Source of the DNA: Candidatus Sumerlaeota bacterium
GTDB lineage: Bacteria > Sumerlaeota > Sumerlaeia > JADFCT01
DNA length: 14,956 nucleotides
Assembly (NCBI GenBank): GCA_026398575.1
Contig: JAPLSP010000073.1
Span: forward strand, 1 to 14,956
Direction of reading: 5' to 3'
Below the pieces are notes generated by a model, which made no database searches, had not been told where the DNA came from, and saw nothing but the letters and a program-made list of their open reading frames with translations. This document shows positions 6,303 to 14,300 of the stretch, piece after piece. Both the position numbers and the translations under genes were made by a program. Position 1 is the stretch's first letter. Every line of letters begins with the position of its first letter.

Positions 6303-7808
6303 TTACTTGCAGGCATAAGAGGCGTCCGACTTCAGCAGTTCGATCAGGCGATCGGAGAGTTTTTTGCGATCCGCCGGCGATTGATAGGAAGCCAGGACGA
6401 GCTGTTCGATGGCGACAGTCGCTTTGCGCGACTGTCCGTAGTTGTATTTCTTCAGGTCGTCAATGATCTTGTCGAGGTCGGCCATGGAAGCGGTTTTTTC
6501 CGCCACCGCTGCTTTGCCTTTGCCCCCTGGGGAGGCTTTCGAGGCCGCTTCTTCCTCGGCTGCGGCGTCTTGCACGCCGACGGCCGGTTTGGCGGCGGGC
6601 TTGGCGGCTTTGGCTTTGGCCTGAGCCAGCTGCATTGGCTGCGGCTGATTCTCCTGCACAAGGCCGGTCACGCCTTCGGGGGCGTTCTTGCCCTCGGCGG
6701 GCTTGGCGGCGGCCTTGACCGCGGGCTTTGCTTCTTTGGGCTTGGGCGCCGGCGCCGGCGTCAGGTCAATGTCCGGGCTTGCGGTCAGCGGCTTGCTCGC
6801 GGCGTTGGGGGCGTATTGCTTGAAGAGGTCGGCGATGCCGGCTTCCTTCGTGTCACCCGCGTGAACGATGACGCGATACTTCAACGTGAATTTCTCGCCT
6901 TTGGGGATTTTTATCGCGCCGCCCTTGAGCCACTGCATCGGCGTGGGAGAAAAGAAGCCATAGTCGCGCGTGAACCACGGCGAGGGATACCAGCGATTGT
7001 CGGGATTCTCCAGGATCGCCATGCCTTCCGTGACTCCGTCGCGCGCCCCGTAAAAGTCCATCCAGGGCGATAGGACGCCGAAGGTGTCTTTTTCGCTCGA
7101 TTTGCCTTCCGCATTGATCAACACCCCGCCGCGCGATTTTTTTTCATGGTCCGTCACGCACAATTCCGGCGTCATGCGGCCTGAAAACAGCGAATGGTTC
7201 GATTTTTGGATCGTGAGATCGGTCAGCGGATCGAGGGTAATATCGAAATCAATGAAGCGCAGCGCCGGGCTGGGCGCAGTGATCGTGACTTTGCGCGTGT
7301 CACGAATGATGGGGTCTTTGCCGGTGGGCGTCCAGAGGCATTCGTCGGTGAAGACGGCGCGCTCGCCGGCGGCCTCGACGAGCTTGGCGCCTTGCGAAAC
7401 GATCCGTCCGACTTTCAGATTGACCGACCAATAATCCACGCCGTTGACGCGGTCGCAACCGAACCACAGCGAGTTATGATGCGGATACGGCGGCATCGTT
7501 TCGAGCGTGACCGTCTTGCCGGATTTGGGTCCGATAACGGGATAGAAGTAGGGCTTCTTCAGCGACGCGGAGAAGGAAGGTCTCTTCAGCGCCTCGCCGA
7601 AAATATAAGTTGTGAAGGGCTTGCCGCCCACGTCAATGACAACCTGGCCTTGATCAATCTTGGCCGATACCGGTTCGGCGGCAGAGCCGGGCATGGCGGC
7701 GCCAAGGAATATCAGCGTGAACGCCAGCAAAGCGACATAACGGAATGGAGATGAGCATCCGGATGCATTAAGACCGAGATGACTGATGCTTGTTTGGTGA
7801 TTAATCAT
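6303..7808 (-). CDS. Secreted DUF6807 (PmoA-family) protein, N-terminal part of an interrupted DUF6807/HEAT fusion
   Basis: The 501-aa product starts at 7808 behind AAGGGAG spaced about 6 nt. Residues 1-44 are a Sec signal (hydrophobic core YVALLAFTLIFLGAAM, cleavage near GSAA). The DUF6807 domain covers about 45-340, with the family motif HHNSLWFGCDRVNG at 110-123 and the closing DLFKQYA. An Ala/Lys/Pro-rich linker (about 345-430) leads into the first HEAT helices, ending DASYACK at a TAA. An ATG at 7862 overlaps the upstream small gene's stop, but its extra 18 residues have no obvious ribosome site. DUF6807 has been labelled 'methane oxygenase PmoA' in databases, but nothing here resembles membrane methane monooxygenase; the function is unknown. 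The whole gene (4182-7808) would encode about 1208 aa. Confidence 0.85.
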   Translation of the reverse strand: MINHQTSISHLGLNASGCSSPFRYVALLAFTLIFLGAAMPGSAAEPVSAKIDQGQVVIDVGGKPFTTYIFGEALKRPSFSASLKKPYFYPVIGPKSGKTVTLETMPPYPHHNSLWFGCDRVNGVDYWSVNLKVGRIVSQGAKLVEAAGERAVFTDECLWTPTGKDPIIRDTRKVTITAPSPALRFIDFDITLDPLTDLTIQKSNHSLFSGRMTPELCVTDHEKKSRGGVLINAEGKSSEKDTFGVLSPWMDFYGARDGVTEGMAILENPDNRWYPSPWFTRDYGFFSPTPMQWLKGGAIKIPKGEKFTLKYRVIVHAGDTKEAGIADLFKQYAPNAASKPLTASPDIDLTPAPAPKPKEAKPAVKAAAKPAEGKNAPEGVTGLVQENQPQPMQLAQAKAKAAKPAAKPAVGVQDAAAEEEAASKASPGGKGKAAVAEKTASMADLDKIIDDLKKYNYGQSRKATVAIEQLVLASYQSPADRKKLSDRLIELLKSDASYACK

Positions 7809-7858
7809 GGCGACTCCCTTGGTAATGTTTAAAATAAATACAGCAATATGCTGATGAT

Positions 7859-8038
7859 TCATGACAGAATTGCTTTTTTCTTTTGAGCGCTTTTTGAAAG
7901 GTCCACAAGTCGCTCAGGCGGCAATTGTTTCTCCAACTCGCGCAAGCGCTCGCAAAAAGCGTGAAAATCATAACCGCATTCTCGAGCCTTGCGATCGCTT
8001 GCGGCGCGTATTTCCTCGATGATTGGATCTTTCCACAT
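7859..8038 (-). CDS. Small conserved-type protein (MWKDP-type), function unknown
   Basis: A 59-aa ORF begins MWKDPIIEEIRAASDRKA and continues CGYDFHAFCERLRELEKQLP, ending in a basic tail (SAQKKKAILS). I recognise the MWKDP(I/V)-E-(E/T)-hydrophobic-R pattern of small uncharacterised proteins in many environmental bacteria, often near toxin-antitoxin-like genes; no function is assigned. The start is supported by AGGGAAG three bases upstream of the ATG. It sits 13 bp after the stop of the Tat oxidoreductase, and its TGA overlaps an ATG at 7862 of the next reading frame (ATGA). A charged amphipathic helix is predicted by eye. Confidence 0.65.
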   Translation of the reverse strand: MWKDPIIEEIRAASDRKARECGYDFHAFCERLRELEKQLPPERLVDLSKSAQKKKAILS

Positions 8039-8051
8039 TTGTCTTCCCTCA

Positions 8052-9437
8052 TTACAGGTGCCACGGCGCGCGCATGGGGCGCGACAGCATCCGGTCGGCC
8101 TCCGGGTCGCCTACGAAGCGCTCGATGTCCGGGTTCCATTTCAGTTTGCGCTTGAGGCGGATGGCGATATCGGACAGCAGACACACCGAGCAGGTGCGAT
8201 GGCCGACCTCGACGGGGGCGACGGTTTCGGCGCGCGTCCGGATGCAATCAATCAGGTTGCCTTTGTGGCTGGTGCTGTTATAAAGATGAATTTCGTTCGG
8301 GCCGATCACCGAGGTCAGCAGCGATTTGGGATTCGCGTCAATCCCGCCGCGCGTCACCCAGACCCAGCCTTCCGTTCCTTCGAATGTGACGCCGGCCTTG
8401 AGCTTGCCCTGGTCGGCGAAAATCACTTTCACGCCATTGGCATACAAATACTCAATGCGGAAGGGGCCATGAACGTCCCACAGGCCATCCGTCGGGAATT
8501 CGGCCTCGCCCGAAATTTCAACGGGACCGGTGTATTCCGTGCCCATGCCCCAGTGCGCGATATCAACGTGATGCGCGCCCCAGCCCGTCAACATTCCGGC
8601 GCCATAGTCCGCGATGCGCAGCCACCCGGGGCGGCCATAGTCCTTCTGCGGATGCACGCGCTTTTCGGTGTAGGGCTTATAAGGCGCGGGTCCCAACCAC
8701 ATGTCGTAGTTGAGATTCGACGGCACGGGCATTTCCGGTTCGTTCGTCGTGCCGGGGTCCGTCCCGACGGCGATCTTGACGGTGTGAAGCTTGCCGATGC
8801 GGCCATTGCGCACCAGTTCGCAGGCGTAGCGGAAGCCCTTCTCCGAGCGCTGCTGGCTGCCGGTGATATAGACGACGCCGTAGCGGCGCACGGTGTCGCT
8901 GATAATGCGCCCTTCCGAGATCGTCAGCGAAAGCGGCTTCTGGAGGAAGATGTCTTTGCCGGCCTTGGCCGCCGTGATCGTGGGGATCATGTGCCAGTGA
9001 TCGGGCGTGCAGATCGTGACGGCGTCAATGTCCTTGCGCGCGATCAATTCGCGGAAGTCGCCGTGCATGTCGCAGCCCTTGTACTGGCCACTGGTCACGC
9101 GGGCGGAGTATATTTTCTCGACCAGCTTCTTGCCGTCCTCCAAACGCTTGGTGTCGAGGTCGCAAACAGCGAGGACCTGGCAGTCGTCGCGCCCGAGGAT
9201 TTCGCTCATGTCGCCGCGCCCCATGCGCCCGACGCCGATGCAGCCGAACGTGATGCGCTTGCTCGGGGCGTTGGCGCCGAAAACCGAGGATGGAACGATC
9301 GTGGGGAATGCGGCGGCGGCGCCAAGGGCCGCGGCAGCCTTCAGGAATGAGCGGCGGCGCAAGGCCGGGCGCGCTTCGTCTTTGGGAGTGGCTTCTTTCG
9401 AGGGGTGAGAGGGATTCATGGGAGTTATGGGATTCAT
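8052..9437 (-). CDS. Tat-exported Gfo/Idh/MocA family oxidoreductase
   Basis: An intact 461-aa protein with a Tat signal (RRRSFLKAAAALGAAAAF, residues 27-44), so it should be exported folded with its nicotinamide cofactor. The Rossmann motif GCIGVGRMG is at 65-73, CTPDHWH near 143-149, QKPLS (the family's EKP equivalent, Gln replacing Glu) at 166-170, and WGAHHVDIAHWG near 286-297. The C-terminal substrate domain is complete and ends in a TAA. The ATG at 9437 has AGGAAGG ten bases upstream, but the first codons lie inside a 9-bp repeat array, giving the odd leader MNPITPMNP. Family members oxidise or isomerise sugars and cyclitols; the substrate is unknown. The small MWKDP gene follows after 13 bp, suggesting cotranscription. 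Confidence 0.92.
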   Translation of the reverse strand: MNPITPMNPSHPSKEATPKDEARPALRRRSFLKAAAALGAAAAFPTIVPSSVFGANAPSKRITFGCIGVGRMGRGDMSEILGRDDCQVLAVCDLDTKRLEDGKKLVEKIYSARVTSGQYKGCDMHGDFRELIARKDIDAVTICTPDHWHMIPTITAAKAGKDIFLQKPLSLTISEGRIISDTVRRYGVVYITGSQQRSEKGFRYACELVRNGRIGKLHTVKIAVGTDPGTTNEPEMPVPSNLNYDMWLGPAPYKPYTEKRVHPQKDYGRPGWLRIADYGAGMLTGWGAHHVDIAHWGMGTEYTGPVEISGEAEFPTDGLWDVHGPFRIEYLYANGVKVIFADQGKLKAGVTFEGTEGWVWVTRGGIDANPKSLLTSVIGPNEIHLYNSTSHKGNLIDCIRTRAETVAPVEVGHRTCSVCLLSDIAIRLKRKLKWNPDIERFVGDPEADRMLSRPMRAPWHL

Positions 9438-9441
9438 GGGA
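9415..9441. repeat. Tandem 9-bp repeat, three units, overlapping a start codon
   Basis: The units are TTCATGGGA, GTTATGGGA and TTCATGGGA, preceded by a partial unit ending GGGA at 9411-9414. The minus-strand reading supplies the start codon at 9437 and the first codons of the Tat oxidoreductase (MNPITPMNP). It shares period and core with the array at 4117-4152. Confidence 0.85.
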
Positions 9442-9573
9442 TTATTACCTTCCTTTCAAGGGAATTGATTAACCGGATTTTTGCGCCAAAACAAGCGCCT
9501 TCTTCGTCTAAAATGGGTTATTTTTGGTATCTGCAAACAAACGGCAATTTCTCAGGCGGAATTTGAAAATGCG

Positions 9574-10845
9574 CTATATCTTTTCCCATGTCGCTTTCGG
9601 CGGATTGCCGAAGTCCTGCCACAAGCGCTCGGCGTCCTGCGCCGGGCAATCGCCGTTATAAACATACATGCGGTATTGCAGCACGTAGTCCTTGCCGGGT
9701 TCGAGCGTCCAGTCTTCCTGCTTGCTCGGACAAAAATTGAAAAACATGCCCGGCTGCTTGGGGTCCCAGGTACGGATCGGTTCGGGGTGATTGTGATTGG
9801 CCGGGTGGCTCATGAAGAGAATGCCGGCCTTGCCTTTCGTGGTCGGGCCATACATCGTGCACCACCGCGCGCGCGTATTGTCGGCGTCCTTGCGGGTTTT
9901 GCCTTCCGACGTCAGATGCTCGCCCGCCTTGGCCCATTCGGGCGTGGAACGATAGCCGAAACCGCCGTAGCGGTAGGTATTGAGTTTGAGCGGACTCTGC
10001 GAGGCGCAGCGCTGCGTGGTTTTGAAGTCCAGCAGGTACCAGTCGGGCTTTGCGCCGTCGGCATTCCAGACGCGCACGTCCCATTCCTCATTCAGCGCCA
10101 CTTTCGCGCCGCCCGCCGCCTTGAGGGCCACGTGTTCCTGTGTGGCGCGAAAGCCGCCGAAGACCGGACCTTGCGTCTCCGAGAGGAACTTCACGAAACG
10201 AACCGTGCCTTCGCCGGCGGCTAGATTCCAGAAGTCCACGTGCTTCCCTTCGAACTCCGTGCTGGTCCATGGATTCCAGAGTCCCATGTGATGCAGGTGA
10301 TCGGGAGGCCGCAATCCGGTCAGCACGGCGCCCGCCGGCGACCAGAGAGGATGAATGAAACCGCCTTTGCGCTCGAACAAAGGATTCTTGCCCTCGGGCG
10401 CTGGCTCTACGCCGAAAGTATATCGTAGCGCGGGCGTCTGGCCGATTTGAATGTCGAGGGCCTTGTCGTCCTTCTTCAGCGTGACGCCGGCGCCCGGTTT
10501 GTCCGCCGCGCCATTTGCCGCGCCTGCGCCGCTTTTCAGTTCATAAACGCGCTTGGCGCCGGCGGGAGTGGTTCCGGAAAGAATCCAATAGAGCCGTCCC
10601 GAGGCATCGGCGTCGCGCTGAACCGGAACGGCGACGCGCTCAGCGCCCTTGACCTCAACCATCTGAAGGGCGCCCTCGGGAACGCCCGCCTCTTTCAGCG
10701 GAATCGAAACCGGCGTATCCACGCGCTGGCTGGCGCCCGCCTCGACTGTAATCCGCAGCCCGCCCTCCGCCGCGAAACAATAAATCGAACCGGCCGCCAG
10801 CGCGAAGCATGTTGCCATTCCCATAATCAAGAAACGATTGGGCAT
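9574..10845 (-). CDS. Secreted DUF6807 (PmoA-family) protein
   Basis: The 423-aa product has a Sec signal (MPNRFLIMGMATCFALAAGS, then a short segment ending FAAEG). The DUF6807 domain carries PPDHLHHMGLWNPWTS near residues 177-192, followed by FEGKHVDFWNLA; the HHxGxW and DFW elements parallel HHNSLW and VDYW of the related domain at 6303-7808. The C-terminus DWTLEPGKDYVLQYRMYVY resembles the closing strands of that domain. The start at 10845 was chosen for its AAGGAG site 12 nt upstream and for the signal peptide; ATGs at 10878 and 10887 would add a charged leader. No HEAT or lectin-like domain is attached. The Tat oxidoreductase follows after 136 bp. Biochemical role is unknown; carbohydrate metabolism is inferred from neighbours. 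Confidence 0.9.
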   Translation of the reverse strand: MPNRFLIMGMATCFALAAGSIYCFAAEGGLRITVEAGASQRVDTPVSIPLKEAGVPEGALQMVEVKGAERVAVPVQRDADASGRLYWILSGTTPAGAKRVYELKSGAGAANGAADKPGAGVTLKKDDKALDIQIGQTPALRYTFGVEPAPEGKNPLFERKGGFIHPLWSPAGAVLTGLRPPDHLHHMGLWNPWTSTEFEGKHVDFWNLAAGEGTVRFVKFLSETQGPVFGGFRATQEHVALKAAGGAKVALNEEWDVRVWNADGAKPDWYLLDFKTTQRCASQSPLKLNTYRYGGFGYRSTPEWAKAGEHLTSEGKTRKDADNTRARWCTMYGPTTKGKAGILFMSHPANHNHPEPIRTWDPKQPGMFFNFCPSKQEDWTLEPGKDYVLQYRMYVYNGDCPAQDAERLWQDFGNPPKATWEKI

Positions 10846-11049
10846 CCTCTTAGGTCTCCTTCCAATATTTTCCTTCATCGCCACCACAGCGACATCTCGC
10901 TACGTAGGGATATTCGCTAAAACGCCGGACCTTGTCAAGCCGCCCTATGCCGGGAAATGTATCGGGAAACGCTTCCATTTTCGCCAATTTCTTCGAGGCG
11001 GCCATAGGCCATTATCCTATGCCGAACGACAACATGTTGTCACTCGTTG

Positions 11050-11116
11050 CCATCCGTGCTATCTGTGAAATCCGTGGTTGAAAATTAACCACGGATTTCG
11101 CGGATAACGCGGATGG
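11050..11116. repeat. Inverted repeat with 30-nt arms
   Basis: The arms 11050-11079 and 11087-11116 flank a 7-nt loop (gaaaatt). Of 30 pairs, 26 are Watson-Crick, three would be G-U on a plus-strand RNA, and one is C-A. The core is AAATCCGTGGTT facing AACCACGGATTT. It lies downstream of the FAD protein gene on the minus strand and far upstream of the DUF6807 start. It may be an interspersed palindromic element. Confidence 0.85.
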
Positions 11117-11197
11117 CGCCCGGCGAAGCAGCATATCTTTGCAGACGGAGTTTCCGAAAAATCCTGGATTATTCCCTCCTTCGATACTCATACTGGG

Positions 11198-11234
11198 TCC
11201 GACCAATTTGCAGTCGCATTGCAAATTAGTCGGA
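11198..11234. repeat. Short inverted repeat with 15-nt arms
   Basis: The arms TCCGACCAATTTGCA (11198-11212) and TGCAAATTAGTCGGA (11220-11234) pair with one wobble position around a 7-nt loop. It lies 93 bp past the stop of the large FAD gene. No T tract follows on either strand, so an intrinsic terminator is not supported; an RNA 3' end structure or an interspersed element are alternatives. Confidence 0.8.
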
Positions 11235-11326
11235 TAGAAGGATTGCGTCCGGTATGTCGCCACAGATTCTTCCTATAACCCGAACAGCCTTATCAATACT
11301 TGCAGCGGCCATGCAGCAAGAATTAC

Positions 11327-14300
11327 TCAGGCGAACAACATTTCATCGCCATAGGCGGCATCAAGGTCTTGCTTCAATGGACACGCCGGCAGCGCGCCCT
11401 TCGATTTATCCAGCCATGCCGTCCACGCCGCCGCGTCTTTGCCAAAATCCTTGCCGGAGATCAGCGCCAGATTTGAATGCGCCAGCTCAGCCAGTTGGGC
11501 GCGATTGTCGTCCAGGTAAGCGATCAGCATCGCGTATCCCTTTGCGCTCCCGCAGCGCGCCATCGCTTTGCCAATCGCCAATTCGCACATCGCCCGCCGC
11601 TCGATCACATAGTCCGCTTGAAAGCCTTTCTTCGCCATCAGATCGCGCAGCGCGGGATGGGAATGCAACTTTTCCAGGATTGGGATGGCGCCCGGATCGC
11701 CCAGCCGCTCGGCGCCGAAGCAGATTGAATCCACGTAGTGGTACGGGCTTTCTTCGGCCTTCTTGAAATCCCCTTCCTTGGGATCGAGGAGGTCGGCGAC
11801 GCGGCGCCAAGCGCTCAGGCTGCGGCGGTCGCGCGCAAGCCCGAGGCTGTAAAGCCAATAGCAGACTTCGGGCATGGCGCCTTGGTCGGGAGGAAGTCCG
11901 GCGTAACGGGCGCCCGGCTTTCGCGCCGGAACCTTGCCGCCCGCCAACTGCGATTCGATCTTCTCGATCAACACGGGAACGCCCGCCTGCGAGCCGAGCA
12001 TGGCGAGCGCCTGCGCGATGACGATCCGTCCGTCGCTTGGCGCGGTCTTCAGCGCTTCTTCCAGGATTGGAACGGCCTGCGCGCCGGCTGTGCAAACCTC
12101 GACAAACGGAATGAGATCGCGGAAGACGTCGCCCATTTTCATGTCTTGGTAACTGGTCAGCGGTTTGGCTGCGATCATGGCTGCCACGAGTTCTTTCAAC
12201 TGCGCGTCGCTATAACGGCGCGGCTTCAGTTCGCGCGTCAATACCGTTTCCGGCAGAAGCCCTTCCTTGACGAGCCGCCGCTGCAACTGCGCGATCTCGA
12301 TCTGGCGCGGCGATTTGCCTTCTTTCACCGCCTGCGCCGCGGCCAACGCCACCACGCCGCCCAGGTTTTCAAGGTCCGACTGCATGCGGATCGCCGGCAG
12401 CGCGTCGTGGGTGGCGGAAAACGCTTTTCCCGCGACGAGGATGTTTTCCAGTTCCTTGGGCAGCAGCGCGCGATAGGGAATCTCCACTTCGTTATTCGGC
12501 GGAATCAGCCCGGATTCGACCCATTGCGAGCTGGACTTGCCCTTGATGTCGTGATTGCTGTAGTGGATGTTGACGACGTCCGGCCACCGCCGTTGCCGCA
12601 ATTGGTCCGTCAGGGTGAGGATGATGTCCGCGTGGATGTGCCGCGATTCGCGCGGCGCCACGTATATGCCGTGGTCGTGGCAGGTTTTCCCGCGCCGTCT
12701 CCCGGCCAGAATCGCGCGCGTATAATCGCGAACGTCGCTGACGACCACCGAGCTGGTGAAGTTGTTGCTGTTGCGGCCGGGCGAGGTAAACTGCGCCAGC
12801 GAATACCACATCGTAAAATGGTCCATGCGCGAGCCATAGACGCAATCGGCGCCCGCAAACGCCGCCACGTCGCCATCGCCCGTGGCGTCAAGCACCACTT
12901 TGGCCAGGATGACGCAGGGGCCGAAACGGGTAGCGGCCATGACGCCGCGCACGTTGCCGCCTTCGACGATCGCGCCGGTCACAATCGTGTTGAACCACAC
13001 CTCCGCGCCGGCGTCCTGGGTCTCAAGCAAGAGCGCGTGCATCTTGGCTTCAATGTTCCACCTGCCGCCTTTATCGGTGTGATGAATGCTGTCCTGGACT
13101 TCCTTGACCCGCTTGGCGACGCGCGTGGAGAACCCCACGCGCCGTCCGAACCAGTATTTGTCAACGCCGCCCAGAGTTCCCGTGCCGCCCAGCGCGGGGT
13201 TCATCTCCAGCAGCAGCGTCTTCATGCCTTCCCGCGCGCTGACGGCCGCCGCCGTGGCGCCGCTCGTTCCGCCGCCGACGACCAACACGTCCACCTCGCG
13301 AAGCACGGGAATATCATCAGCCGGAACGGTATAGCGCTCATTGCGCCGCCCAATCTGCGGCACGTTGGGTTCCTTAAGCCGAAGCCCGTCCGACGTGTCA
13401 GACTGGTCCGACCGGTCCGACGCGCCCGACCGAGCGGATGACTTGGGCGGAGCTTCAGCGATCACGGCGTTCCAGTTACTGAGCGCAACGGATGCAAAAA
13501 ACTTGCCCAATTCTTCTTTCCAAAGCGGACCATCAATGGGATTAGGATCTCCCCATCGCAAGTTGAATGGCAATTGCGCAGACTCCGGAAGACACCACAG
13601 CCCCTTCACCGGTCCGGCGAGATTCGCCATGTTTATCTCTACATAGGCAAGATGTCTGTTCAACGACGGCAAGCCTTTTGCCCAATCCGGCGTCTCGCAT
13701 TTTAGACGGCTTGCGAATGGGGCTTTTATCTCAGGGGAAATGGCGGCAACCGTGGCGCCTTTGAATTCCGGAACTTTCGAGGTGATAGCCTCAGCCCAAG
13801 CCATGATGTGTTTGCGGACTTCAATTTCGCGCCGCGCGCATTCCGTGACGGTATATTCAGCCACGCCATCACGCATGCGGAATTCTATGAAGACATGCTC
13901 CGGTCCTCGGGCGCCTTGATGAAAAATAGCCCTGAATTTGTCAATGCCTGGGATTGAAGGAATTTCCAACTGGTTTCCCTTCCACCCAAGGACGTGATCA
14001 AATTCGATCACGAAGCTGCATAGTCTGCCATTGTCGGAAAGGGGATCGAACTGCATTCCCGCCAGCCGCATCACTTCCGCCGTCTCCGTGGTGTCCACAA
14101 TCATCCGGCAACGGATAACCTGGCGGCCGGATTTGGCGCCGATGATTAATCCCTCCAGGCTATTGCCCTTCATGCAAAGCCCGATGGGGTAGCTGCCATA
14201 AATGATCTCGACGCCGGCCTTGAGAAGAAGATCTTCGGAACGGACTTTCACTTCCTCGAGTGTGATAGGGGGCCTATCCACAAAAGCCCAAGGCTGCAGC

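Larger units (their letters stand above)
10846..11326. other. 481-bp spacer with inverted repeats
   Basis: No convincing gene was found. The spacer holds the two inverted repeats listed separately and the upstream region of the DUF6807 gene. Its lower part contains a minus-strand ORF of 51 codons (11005 to 10850) whose stop lies 4 nt before the DUF6807 ATG; this is noted but not called as a gene. No clear promoter was identified. Confidence 0.6.

Noticed and set aside
4866..7073. 735-codon plus-strand ORF opposite the HEAT/DUF6807 gene
   Set aside because: It is antisense to a clearly recognisable protein and its translation is Gly/Arg/Phe-rich low complexity. Repetitive GC-rich HEAT codons readily leave such antisense frames open.
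7989..9350. 453-codon plus-strand ORF opposite the Tat oxidoreductase
   Set aside because: Shadow frame of an intact family protein; no ribosome site or recognisable motif.
11012..11263. 83-codon minus-strand ORF in the spacer after the FAD gene
   Set aside because: It runs through both inverted repeats and has no ribosome site or family-like sequence.
11305..11326. Imperfect hairpin (CTTGCAGC facing GCAGCAAG) just after the FAD gene
   Set aside because: One mismatch in eight pairs and no T tract; not convincing as a terminator.
13386..13430. CRISPR-like array
   Set aside because: The units are 9 bp and contiguous, without spacers; this is a simple tandem repeat in frame. No CRISPR array or cas gene was seen in the window.
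11738..13441. 567-codon plus-strand ORF opposite the FAD oxidoreductase
   Set aside because: Arg/Asp/Val-rich translation with no domain pattern, entirely inside a well-supported minus-strand gene.
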